The notes under the pieces: model-generated
Told to the model about the DNA's origin: nothing
Database searches by the model: none
The model's input: only the letters and a program-made list of their open reading frames with translations
Assembly (NCBI GenBank): GCA_913775095.1
Contig: CAJYIW010000013.1
Location: forward strand, 62,001-126,000
DNA length: 64,000 nt
Reading direction: 5' to 3'
Source: an uncultured Siphonobacter sp.
Lineage (GTDB): Bacteria > Bacteroidota > Bacteroidia > Cytophagales > Spirosomataceae
Position numbers and translations under genes: made by a program
Shown here: one piece after another, positions 41,236-49,179 of the stretch
Numbering within the stretch: the first letter of the stretch is position 1
How the letters are laid out: every line of letters begins with the position of its first letter

Positions 41236-41557
41236 TTTTGAGAAGATTAAGATGAGTCCAATCATTCGGCCTTTTTCGTAGAGACGTCGATTGATCACGT
41301 CTGAGAAGGCGGGTTTCAGTTACCTTTCAATAACTCCTACGCTTTTTCGGATTTGTAACTACGCCCACGCTCTTTCGGATTTGTAATCCGAAAGCCACCT
41401 GTAAAGGATTTATAATCCGTAAAGTAACCGCATCAGAGAAGGATGTAGATACAAAACAATGAATGTTCAAACGAGAACCCCCGATGGAGTGGTCATTCCC
41501 TCTTCCAGCCACACGCCTGACTTTATTGATTTTTACTTTCAAACCCCAAACCTTCCC
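41236..41557. repeat. Gap with family C and family B palindromic elements
   Basis: Family C element starting GTAGAGACGTC (41278-41302). Family B composite in the orientation opposite to 7508-7555: arms CTTTCGGATT / AATCCGAAAG (41372-41394, loop TGT) then GGATTTATAATCC (41406-41418); a half copy starts at 41342. No gene is supported; the ATG at 41459 is in frame with the next gene but lies upstream of its signal peptide. Confidence 0.75.
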
Positions 41558-42661
41558 ATGAAATACCTTTTCTTTCTTCTCCTGATCAGTTCTTCCCTTC
41601 TTCAGGCCCAAACCCGGTTTCGCGAGGATACCGGACTCTCAATTGGGATTTTAAAAACGGGTACAGCCAATGCCATTACGGATATAGCGGGCTTGAAAGT
41701 AGGACAGGTTACGCTCAGCCAGGGAACGGATATTCGTACGGGAGTGACGGCTATCGTTCCGACGGAAGGGAACCTCTTTCAGCAAAAAATTCCGGCAGCG
41801 TTTTTCGTAGCCAATGGATTCGGTAAAATGGCGGGAATCAGTCAGGTTAACGAGCTGGGTAATCTGGAAACGCCTGTGATTTTAACCAATACCCTCTCGG
41901 TAACGGCGGGCATGCAGGGGCTGATTCAGTATACGCTGGCTCAGCCGGGCAACGAGAACGTTCGCTCGGTAAATGCCCTGGTGGGCGAAACCAATGATAG
42001 TTACCTCAATGCTATTACGGGCTTTCACGTAAAGCCTGAACACGTGCAGGAAGCCATTCAACAGGCAAAAACGGGGCCCGTTACTGAAGGAAACGTCGGT
42101 GCCGGAACGGGAACTATCTGTTTTGGCTGGAAAGGCGGCATCGGCACGAGTTCCCGCGTGCTTCCTGAAAAATCGGGTGGGTACACCGTGGGCGTACTGG
42201 TACAAACGAATTTTGGTGGTGTGCTGGAAATCAAGGGTAAACCCATTGGAAAAGCCCTGGGCAAATACTTTCTGAGCGATCAGCTAAACGACCCCGCCGA
42301 TGGTTCCTGCATGATTATCGTAGCCACGGATGCTCCCCTGACCCACCGCAATCTGGAACGGCTGGCCAAGCGGGCCTGGTCGTCTCTGGCAAAAGTGGGG
42401 GGTATTGCCAGTAATGGTTCGGGTGAATACGTGCTGGCCTTTTCAACAAACGAGAAGGTTCGGATTCCTCATGAAAGCAAAGGACTTACGCAGATCACCG
42501 AAGAAGTAACAAATGACGCTATGTCGGCTTTGTTTTTAGCGGCGATTGAAGCGACGGAGGAATCCATTCTGAATTCACTATGGGCAGCCCGTACGACCCA
42601 AGGAAAGAATGGAACCATTGAAGAGTTACCAAGAGAGAAGGTAAAGGCTTTGTTAAAGTAA
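41558..42661 (+). CDS. DmpA-type (P1 family, S58) N-terminal-nucleophile aminopeptidase
   Basis: A 367-aa precursor with a signal peptide (MKYLFFLLLISSSLLQA). The mature region opens RFREDTGLSIGILKTG, close to DmpA. The self-cleavage site is predicted at Gly249-Ser250 in PADGSCMIIVATDAPL, which would free Ser250 as the beta-chain nucleophile; YTVGVLVQTNFGG precedes it. Members cut N-terminal D- or beta-amino acids or small peptides. The start at 41558 is set by the signal peptide. The substrate is unknown. Confidence 0.88.
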   Translation: MKYLFFLLLISSSLLQAQTRFREDTGLSIGILKTGTANAITDIAGLKVGQVTLSQGTDIRTGVTAIVPTEGNLFQQKIPAAFFVANGFGKMAGISQVNELGNLETPVILTNTLSVTAGMQGLIQYTLAQPGNENVRSVNALVGETNDSYLNAITGFHVKPEHVQEAIQQAKTGPVTEGNVGAGTGTICFGWKGGIGTSSRVLPEKSGGYTVGVLVQTNFGGVLEIKGKPIGKALGKYFLSDQLNDPADGSCMIIVATDAPLTHRNLERLAKRAWSSLAKVGGIASNGSGEYVLAFSTNEKVRIPHESKGLTQITEEVTNDAMSALFLAAIEATEESILNSLWAARTTQGKNGTIEELPREKVKALLK

Positions 42662-42763
42662 AGGGCTGGCACACCTCAAAAGCATTTACAGCCAATTTCT
42701 TCAACTTTCGGAAGTTATGGTTACTAACCACTGTCAGAAAGTCCCATTATAATGGATTTATTA

Positions 42764-42796
42764 AACTTCCCGAAAGTTTTAAACTTTCGGGAAGTT
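42764..42796. repeat. Long palindrome, family D copy 1
   Basis: Arms AACTTCCCGAAAGTTT (42764-42779) and AAACTTTCGGGAAGTT (42781-42796) with a single base between, a near-perfect palindrome of 33 bp. Related copy at 62845-62876 and a half copy at 42702. It lies between convergent genes. Confidence 0.8.
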
Positions 42797-42856
42797 AGAT
42801 TCTGCCAGCTGTTACCAGCAAAAAAGTAATCATGCCTGAATTGGTATCCGCAGAGG

Positions 42857-44587
42857 TTATAACTTATTCAGAAAGTTACTCTTAATCGTCTCCACCACTT
42901 CGCTGACATCGCCGCGGAGCGTATCTTTCATCATGTACATACCAAAGCCCCAGGCTTGTTCGAAGGTAACTTTGGGCGGCATGGAAAGCTCCGTTGGATT
43001 CACAACGACGTCCAGTAAGACCGGGCCAGCATGCCGGAATGTTTCGTCAATGGCTTCGGGTAAATCATCCGGGTTTTCAACGCGAATCCCCCGAATGCCC
43101 ATGGCTTCAGCCATGCGGGCAAAGTTGGGATTTTTCATATCCGTCCCGAAGGGTGGCAAGCCCGCCACTTTCATTTCCATTGCCACAAATCCCAGGGAAT
43201 AATTATTGAAAATGACCAGTTTAACGGGAAGTTTATATTGTAAAATGGTCAGTAAATCCCCCATTAACATCGCAAAACCGCCATCGCCGGAAAGCGAGAT
43301 CACCTGCCGATTTGGGAAAGCCAGCTGTGCTCCAATCGCCTGCGGCATCGCACTGGCCATGGAACCATGCGTAAACGAACCTAACAATCGTCGCTGAGCC
43401 GTCATTTTCAGGTAACGGGCCGCCCAGACGGTGGGCGTTCCGACGTCAGCCGTAAAAATGGCATCCTGACTGGCTTTTTCACTGAGAACGGCCATCAAGT
43501 ATTCCGGGTGAATGACACCGTCGTTTTCCGTTCCCCGGGCGTGCGAATCGAATTCTTCGCGATTCTTTTGGTAATCTTCCAACGCCCGATCCAGGTGTCT
43601 GCGATTCGTTTTTTCGATTAATAAAGGTAACAAAGCCTGAATGGTCGGAGCGACACTGCCCACTACGCCTAAGGTAAGGCTGGAACGACGACCCAGGTGT
43701 TCGGGACGGGTATCTACCTGAATGAGTCTGGCTTTATCCGGGTACCAGTCTTTGTACGGAAAATCGGTTCCCAGCATAAGTAATACTTCACCAGCCGCGA
43801 CGGCTTTCGCCCCGGAACGGAACCCGATCAGGCCCGTTAAACCGACTTCGTAAGGGTTATCATATTCCAGATATTCCTTGCCCCGTAAGGCATAGACCAG
43901 GGGAGCTTTTACCTGCTCACAGAGTTGCAGAATTTCGGCGTGAGCCCCCGCACAGCCGCTGCCGCCGAGAATGGTAACGGTCTCAGCTTCATTAATCAGC
44001 TGAGCCATCTGCTGTAACTCCTGATCCGAAGGCCGGATGACGGGCTGGGGAAGAAAAACCGGATGGTCGAGATGGGATTCTTCTACTTTCTCCGAGGACA
44101 CATCTCCCGAAAGGGTAATGACGGCGACGCCCTGCTTTCCGATGGCGTTCTGCATGGCAATCTGCAAAACCCGGGGCATTTGCTTCGCCGAAGATATGGT
44201 TTCACAGTAATGACTGCATTGCTGAAATAGATACTCGGGCTTGGTTTCCTGAAAATAGCCCGTACCGATTTCCATACTGGGAATCTGGGCGGCAATGGCC
44301 AGCACCGGAGCCATGCTGCGGTGACAGTCATACAGCCCGTTGATGAGGTGAAGGTTACCGGGGCCACAACTTCCGGCACATACTGCCAGCTGTCCCGTAG
44401 CCTGAGCTTCGGCTCCGGCAGCGAAGGCAGCCGCCTCCTCGTGTCGATAATGAATCCATTCTATTTTTCCCGAACGACGTATTTCATCGACCAGTCCATT
44501 GAGCGAATCTCCCACGATTCCGTGAATGCGTTTGACTCCGGCATTCACTAACATATCGACCATAACGGCCGCAATTGTCTTAGCCAT
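42857..44587 (-). CDS. poxB: Thiamine-diphosphate-dependent pyruvate oxidase/dehydrogenase (quinone), PoxB-type
   Basis: A 576-aa enzyme. The N-terminal half tracks E. coli PoxB closely (RIHGIVGDSLNGL, RHEEAAAFAAGAEAQ, CAGSCGPGNLHLINGLYDCHRS, GYFQETKPE). The TPP-binding GDGGFAMLMGDLLT...NN segment lies near 440-470. It oxidises pyruvate to acetate and CO2 and passes electrons to quinone, FAD-dependent. The start at 44587 is set by the family N-terminus; a longer frame to 44626 is unlikely. The PoxB type is more usual in proteobacteria; transfer is possible. Confidence 0.93.
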   Translation of the reverse strand: MAKTIAAVMVDMLVNAGVKRIHGIVGDSLNGLVDEIRRSGKIEWIHYRHEEAAAFAAGAEAQATGQLAVCAGSCGPGNLHLINGLYDCHRSMAPVLAIAAQIPSMEIGTGYFQETKPEYLFQQCSHYCETISSAKQMPRVLQIAMQNAIGKQGVAVITLSGDVSSEKVEESHLDHPVFLPQPVIRPSDQELQQMAQLINEAETVTILGGSGCAGAHAEILQLCEQVKAPLVYALRGKEYLEYDNPYEVGLTGLIGFRSGAKAVAAGEVLLMLGTDFPYKDWYPDKARLIQVDTRPEHLGRRSSLTLGVVGSVAPTIQALLPLLIEKTNRRHLDRALEDYQKNREEFDSHARGTENDGVIHPEYLMAVLSEKASQDAIFTADVGTPTVWAARYLKMTAQRRLLGSFTHGSMASAMPQAIGAQLAFPNRQVISLSGDGGFAMLMGDLLTILQYKLPVKLVIFNNYSLGFVAMEMKVAGLPPFGTDMKNPNFARMAEAMGIRGIRVENPDDLPEAIDETFRHAGPVLLDVVVNPTELSMPPKVTFEQAWGFGMYMMKDTLRGDVSEVVETIKSNFLNKL

Positions 44588-44631
44588 ACGTGTATAGATA
44601 GGTTTTGCACAGGTTAGCAGAGCCACAAAAG

Positions 44632-44665
44632 CCTTGCCAGCCCGGAGAGCTTCATGCCGGCAAGG
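44632..44665. other. Imperfect hairpin upstream of poxB
   Basis: Arms CCTTGCCAGC (44632-44641) and GCCGGCAAGG (44656-44665) with one mismatch, in the poxB upstream region. It may be a decayed REP-like element or a control site. Confidence 0.4.
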
Positions 44666-44722
44666 ATACTTTTAATCGAATTATAATGCAGGATCAGCAG
44701 CTTTTCATGGTCTGGAATAAAA

Positions 44723-44753
44723 AAAGAGGTGCTTCGCAGGGAAGCACCTCTTT
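44723..44753 (-). terminator. Terminator of the siderophore-type receptor gene
   Basis: Stem AAAGAGGTGCTTC (44723-44735) with GAAGCACCTCTTT (44741-44753), followed on the minus strand by seven or more U. Confidence 0.9.
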
Positions 44754-44774
44754 CCGTTAGCACCGATGCGGCGA

Positions 44775-47135
44775 CTAGAAAGAATAGTTCAGCATCAGCA
44801 TGAATCGTCGGCCATTGCCACGGGTATAGTTCTCATTACTTCCGAAAAACTGAGCAATGTTGGTATAGTAACTCTTGTTGAGTAAGTTTTCAATACCCAG
44901 ACTCAGCCGCACGGCTTCACTTACTTTATACCCGACGTTTAAATTCCAGAGATCATAGGCCCGAATTCTTCCTTCGTAAATGGCATACGTACCATTGGCC
45001 CGGGGTGTAAACCGATTCCGGTCTCCCAATCGCCACCAGTTCAAATCAATACTTAGATTTTTAATGCCGGAATAACGGGCATACAATGTGGTCTTGTCCG
45101 GTGAAATGCGACTGGCATTGAGGTAGGTATCATATTCTCCGTTCGAATCTTTATCTACTTTTCCTTCCGTAATGGCATAGTTCCCGCCGATGGAGAAGGT
45201 ACGAACCGGCGTCCAGTCGAGCTGAACTTCATAACCCCAGACGCGTTCGGGGGCACGTTCGGTTGAGTAGACGCCTTCTCCCAAATCAACGAAATTAGCT
45301 CCCAGTTTAGAGGTGCTGACATACCCCGCCGCCGACACGGAAAGCGTTCCAATCTGGCTGCTGAATCCAGCTTCGTAGTTGTTGACGATGATAGGCTGGG
45401 TCTGGAGCTTTTCGATGGTATTTTCCTGAGCCGATCGTAAAATGCGTCCCAGGTCGTAAATCGAAAACGCCTGCGAATAACTCACGAAAGGGTTGAACCA
45501 CTTGTTCCTGGAGTACCGCAGTCCTGCATTGAAGACCAGAGCTTCATAGCCCAGGTTTCCACCCTTTACAAAAATGCTTCCCTGCCCGTTCGGACCCGTT
45601 GCCAGCGTATTGAAATCATTTATTTTGATGTTGATGTTTTCGGCCCGAACCCCCGCTTTCAGCGTCAGTCCTTCCAGGAGCAGAGCACTGAGCTGAGCGT
45701 AGGGAGCCAGGTTTCGCATGTTGATGTTAGGCACCCAGGTACGTCCGTCCACCAGCGACTGGGAGGTCTGGTCATTGAGCAAATCAAAACCATAGGTAAG
45801 ATCCCCGCGAATGCGACTGGCCAGTACAAAGCGACTGTTCAGATTCACCCGAAGCCCTTTCTTGGTGGAGGGAATCTGCGACTGGCCGGAGCCGAAAAAT
45901 GAAGCTGAGTTTGAATAAATCGTCAGGAAATCCTGGTAGTATAAACTGGCGTTGATACTGGTTCCTCCAATGATATTACGTCCGATGTACTGGAGATTGG
46001 CATTGTGATTGTAGCGGGTTCCTTCGTCTACGCCAACGCGTTTGCCGATGACCCCAATGGCAGGACTTACCCCGTACTTACCGGGCCTGAGCACATAATT
46101 GGAATGTTGGTTGGAACCGTAAAAATTATACATTCCTTCAATCCGATGCTTGCTGGAAATATCGTAACCTAGTTTAACAAAGGCGTTATAAATCCGGGTC
46201 TCACCCAGGCCATATTCCGGAGAGATAACCTGTCCTTCGGCATCCCGAAAGACACCCGTCTTCTCGTGCATGCCGCTAACGACATAATCCACCTTTCCGC
46301 TACGACCAAAGAATTGCTGCGAAAACCGGTATCCAAACGTGCTGTCCCCCCGGGTGTTCCCCGTCATGGCCAGTTGGGTATTACCGCCGGAGTGATTTTC
46401 CGGGCGAACTTTCCTGGTGATGTAATTAATCAGTCCTCCATCCGCTCCGTTGCCGTAAATGGACGTGGCTCCCTTGATTACCTCAATGCGTTCAATCACG
46501 GAAGGATCAATGCTGCGAATGTCACGGCCACCCGCCCGAAGGGGAGTCGATTGTGGAATACCGTCGATGAGTACCAGCACGTTACGGCCTCGTAAGGTTT
46601 GTCCACTATTGCCCGTCTGATTCGTGGAGGGAGCCAGACCAGGGACCGTATTGGAAAGAATAGCCGCTACGTTTGGACTGATGCCCGCCTGGGTTTCCAG
46701 CTCCTTTCCCGTAATGACGCTGACCGAAGAAGGCGTTTCTGCCAGCGTTTCTACCCGTCTGCCCGCCGAGACGATTACTTCTGAAAGTTGCTTGTCGACT
46801 TCCGTTACCTGCAGTGCTACTTCATTCGTTTCGCCCGCTACCAGTGTAACGGACTGTCTCAACGTCTCGTACCCCACCCCGCTGGCGATGAGCACATACG
46901 AACCCGCAGCGGCTTTCAGAAGGAACGTACCGGATTCATCCGCCGTAGTAGCGGCTCGAATGCGTCCCTGCTGTTCCAGCGAAATATTGATAAAAGCGGC
47001 CTGGCCTTTAGCCGTTTGAACCGTTCCCCGTAAGGAGGTTCGATCGGATTGTGCCCAGGCGGCGGTGAAGAAAAAGAAAGGAATAATAAAGAGATAGGGA
47101 AGTTTTGAAATGGGGGGCATGACTAAAGCGTTCAT
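44775..47135 (-). CDS. TonB-dependent outer-membrane receptor, siderophore type
   Basis: A 786-aa receptor. The signal peptide is followed by a CarboxypepD_reg-like beta-sandwich (TVQTAKGQAAFINISLEQQ). The plug domain starts near VIVSAGRRVETLAETPSSV and has VLVLIDGIPQSTP and RIEVIKGATSIYGNGADGGLINYI. The 22-strand barrel ends RFMLMLNYSF with a terminal Phe. The plug resembles ferric-siderophore receptors (FhuE/IutA-like). Start at ATG 47135 (an alternative ATG is at 47120). A strong consensus promoter lies right upstream, and a 222-nt structured element lies behind it. Confidence 0.9.
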   Translation of the reverse strand: MNALVMPPISKLPYLFIIPFFFFTAAWAQSDRTSLRGTVQTAKGQAAFINISLEQQGRIRAATTADESGTFLLKAAAGSYVLIASGVGYETLRQSVTLVAGETNEVALQVTEVDKQLSEVIVSAGRRVETLAETPSSVSVITGKELETQAGISPNVAAILSNTVPGLAPSTNQTGNSGQTLRGRNVLVLIDGIPQSTPLRAGGRDIRSIDPSVIERIEVIKGATSIYGNGADGGLINYITRKVRPENHSGGNTQLAMTGNTRGDSTFGYRFSQQFFGRSGKVDYVVSGMHEKTGVFRDAEGQVISPEYGLGETRIYNAFVKLGYDISSKHRIEGMYNFYGSNQHSNYVLRPGKYGVSPAIGVIGKRVGVDEGTRYNHNANLQYIGRNIIGGTSINASLYYQDFLTIYSNSASFFGSGQSQIPSTKKGLRVNLNSRFVLASRIRGDLTYGFDLLNDQTSQSLVDGRTWVPNINMRNLAPYAQLSALLLEGLTLKAGVRAENINIKINDFNTLATGPNGQGSIFVKGGNLGYEALVFNAGLRYSRNKWFNPFVSYSQAFSIYDLGRILRSAQENTIEKLQTQPIIVNNYEAGFSSQIGTLSVSAAGYVSTSKLGANFVDLGEGVYSTERAPERVWGYEVQLDWTPVRTFSIGGNYAITEGKVDKDSNGEYDTYLNASRISPDKTTLYARYSGIKNLSIDLNWWRLGDRNRFTPRANGTYAIYEGRIRAYDLWNLNVGYKVSEAVRLSLGIENLLNKSYYTNIAQFFGSNENYTRGNGRRFMLMLNYSF

Positions 47136-47144
47136 TGTACGCCC

Positions 47145-47175
47145 CAAATTTATTTGTATTTAGACTCATTTCAAA
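47145..47175 (-). promoter_or_regulatory. Consensus Bacteroidota promoter of the siderophore-type receptor
   Basis: On the minus strand TTTG (47172-47175), then exactly 19 nt, then TAAATTTG (47145-47152): full match to TTTG-N19-TAnnTTTG. It lies 9 nt upstream of the ATG at 47135, giving a very short leader. Confidence 0.75.
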
Positions 47176-47255
47176 TAGCAAAGGTATAGGTATAGTTAAT
47201 TTTTTTAAGAGTTGTGTTCTGAAGGTTATTCTTCCTTGAAGGGGCGTGGGATGAA

Positions 47256-47477
47256 GTCATAGGTCTTGTGCCCTTTCCCAAAGGCTTACTCAGCAAAACA
47301 ACAGGCAGATTCCCCACTCCCAAAAGGATGTTTGCCGGATGGCTCCTTCCAGCCGGTCTGTTTTACCTTCCAGTTCCCCGGCAAAGCCTACTGATGGGCC
47401 CACAAAGCTGTAACGACCTGGTGACAGTCCTAGCCGCGAGGGTTAATGCTCCCCTGGGCGGGGCGACCTTTTATGAC
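47256..47477 (-). ncRNA. Candidate 222-nt structured RNA element of unknown class
   Basis: The ends pair: on the minus strand GTCATAaaAGGTC (5' end, about 47465-47477) with GACCTATGAC (3' end, 47256-47265). Inside, GCCC-cg-CCC pairs with GGG-aaa-GGGC, TTACAGC with GCTgaGTAA, and TTTGCCGG (near 47380) with CCGGCAAA (near 47330) forms an inner arm. It fills the gap between miaA and the receptor gene; no coding frame is convincing. It resembles a cobalamin element in its 3' tail (GAGTAAGCC...AAGACCT) but lacks the conserved core. The strand is inferred. It ends upstream of the receptor's promoter. Confidence 0.45.
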
Positions 47478-47479
47478 GG

Positions 47480-48412
47480 TTAGGCCTTGTGATCTCCCGC
47501 TGACTGATTGTACGCCCTGATCTGATCCTTTACGTACGCCTTTACTCCCTCATAATCAGACGCATCGAACCACTGAAAATCGCCCTGATGGCGAAACCAG
47601 GTTAGTTGTCGTTTGGCGTAGCGGCGACTGTTCTGCTGAATTTTCTCAACCATTGTCGCGTATTCATACGTCCCGTCGAAGTAATCAAACACTTCCTGAT
47701 ACCCGACCGTTTTCAGGGCATAATGATCCCGGTAGTTGGTTACTGATTTAACTTCTTCCACTAACCCGGCTTCCATCATCAGCTGCACCCGGCGGTTAAT
47801 GCGGTCGTATAAAACTTCGCGATCCCGGGTCAGGCAAATTTTTATGATTTCAAAAGGCCGTTTTGCCTTTTGTCCGGTTCGAAAGCTGGAGTACGGTTTC
47901 CCCGTACTCAGACACACCTCCAGAGCCCGCACAATCCGCTGGGTATTATTCCGATCTACGTATTCGAAATAGGCCGGATCAAGCCTTCTCAATTCTTCGA
48001 CCAGGGGCGTTATTCCCTCCTTTGCAAAGCGTTGCATGAGTTCTTCCCGCACATTCAAATCCACTTCGGGCATTTCATCCATGCCATCCGTAACGGTTTT
48101 CAGGAATAAACCTGAGCCGCCCGTCAGAATCGCCACGTTTTTCCTGGAGAAAATACCTTCAAGCGTTTGCAGGCATTCCCGCTCAAAATCACCGACACTG
48201 AAGTAGTTCTGAATGGAATGGGAATCAATGAAATGGTGCCGGATCCCCTGCATTTCTTCCGGTGTAGGCTTGGCGGTTCCGATACTAAGCTCCCGGTAAA
48301 ACTGCCGCGAATCCGCTGACACAATTTCGGTGTTTAATTCCTGAGCCAGCTTTACACAAAGCTCCGTTTTTCCCACTGCCGTAGGCCCGGCGATTACTAC
48401 TAATACGTTCAT
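47480..48412 (-). CDS. miaA: tRNA dimethylallyltransferase
   Basis: A 310-aa enzyme that adds a dimethylallyl group to A37 of tRNAs reading UNN codons. P-loop GPTAVGKT (residues 9-16), then ADSRQFYRELSIGTAKPT, the catalytic Asp region, GGSGLFLKTVTDGMDEMP, and RRYAKRQLTWFRHQ. The length matches the family. It is 13 bp downstream of the alkA-like gene, so probably co-transcribed. Upstream of the receptor gene on the same strand. Confidence 0.96.
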   Translation of the reverse strand: MNVLVVIAGPTAVGKTELCVKLAQELNTEIVSADSRQFYRELSIGTAKPTPEEMQGIRHHFIDSHSIQNYFSVGDFERECLQTLEGIFSRKNVAILTGGSGLFLKTVTDGMDEMPEVDLNVREELMQRFAKEGITPLVEELRRLDPAYFEYVDRNNTQRIVRALEVCLSTGKPYSSFRTGQKAKRPFEIIKICLTRDREVLYDRINRRVQLMMEAGLVEEVKSVTNYRDHYALKTVGYQEVFDYFDGTYEYATMVEKIQQNSRRYAKRQLTWFRHQGDFQWFDASDYEGVKAYVKDQIRAYNQSAGDHKA

Positions 48413-48425
48413 TGATAACTAGTTC

Positions 48426-49031
48426 TTACTTTTTTGCCTGATGTTTCCAACGCCATAAAGCCCGGCTGGCCGTCGAGCGATAGGGTCGCCAGGGTTCGGC
48501 TATTTCAACCATCCGTTTGCGAAGATTCCGGTCTTTCTCCAAACCATACGCCAGCATCATGGCCTGCTGCACGCCCAGATCGTCCACCGGGAACACGTCG
48601 GGACGTTGAAGCGTGAAGATCAGAATCATTTCAACGGTCCAGCGCCCCACTCCTTTGATCTGACTCAGGTACTCAACGATGGCATCGTCGTCCATTTCGT
48701 CCCAGTTTCTGGTTTCCAGATTTTCGGTTAACCAGAATTCAGCGACATTCTTCATATACTGGGCTTTCCCTTTCGATAATCCGACGGCCCGTAACTCTTC
48801 AATCTCCAGAGCCAGGAGCTGCCTGGGATGTGGATATTCTCCGGGAAACAACTTCAGGAATCGATTGAAAATCACAACGGCTACCTGCGTGGAAAGTTGC
48901 TGGGATACAATTGAATTCAGCAAATCATAATACACATCCCCGGAGCTTTGCGGCTCGGACAAAGAAACAGAGGCGATAATATTAGCCATTTTCGCTTCGC
49001 TATGGGCCAGATGAATCAGTGCCTCCCGCAT
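48426..49031 (-). CDS. AlkA-like DNA-3-methyladenine glycosylase (HhH-GPD)
   Basis: A 201-aa base-excision repair enzyme. Helix-hairpin-helix IKGVGRWTVEMILIF (about 123-137) with the catalytic Asp in FPVDDLGVQQ (near 150). SIVSQQLSTQVA and GLSKGKAQYMKNVAE are family positions. It removes alkylated purines. Without the N-terminal domain of E. coli AlkA, it matches the shorter bacterial form. It is followed by miaA; a REP-like pair lies upstream. Confidence 0.9.
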   Translation of the reverse strand: MREALIHLAHSEAKMANIIASVSLSEPQSSGDVYYDLLNSIVSQQLSTQVAVVIFNRFLKLFPGEYPHPRQLLALEIEELRAVGLSKGKAQYMKNVAEFWLTENLETRNWDEMDDDAIVEYLSQIKGVGRWTVEMILIFTLQRPDVFPVDDLGVQQAMMLAYGLEKDRNLRKRMVEIAEPWRPYRSTASRALWRWKHQAKK

Positions 49032-49179
49032 TGGTTTCGTTTTCAGTTTTCAGTTTAGAGTTTTCAGTTTGGGGTTACCAGCTTCCGTTGCCCGCTTTTC
49101 TGCTGGCAGCATTGGTCTGCCATCACACTGTCTATGCTGCCAGCGAAAAAGCTGGCAGCGTATTACTTGTTTTCCTTCG
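49032..49179. repeat. Gap with REP-like pair (family A) and GTTTTCAG-word tract
   Basis: First comes a word tract of GTTTTCAGTTTTCAG type (49036-49075). Then a head-to-head REP pair: imperfect GTTGCCCGC / GCTGGCAGC (49087-49110, loop TTTTCT) and GCTGCCAGC / GCTGGCAGC (49136-49159, loop GAAAAA). Confidence 0.75.

Noticed and set aside
41459-41557. N-terminal extension of the aminopeptidase from ATG 41459
   Set aside because: A clear signal peptide begins at 41558, and the extension lies in repeat-rich spacer.
42764-42796. Rho-independent terminator between the aminopeptidase and poxB genes
   Set aside because: The loop is one base and no T-run follows; the same palindrome recurs elsewhere, so it is treated as a repeat.
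47256-47477. Confident call of a cobalamin riboswitch
   Set aside because: The conserved core (GCCACTG-like and GGTGAAAATCC-like blocks) could not be found and a strong promoter lies downstream of it.
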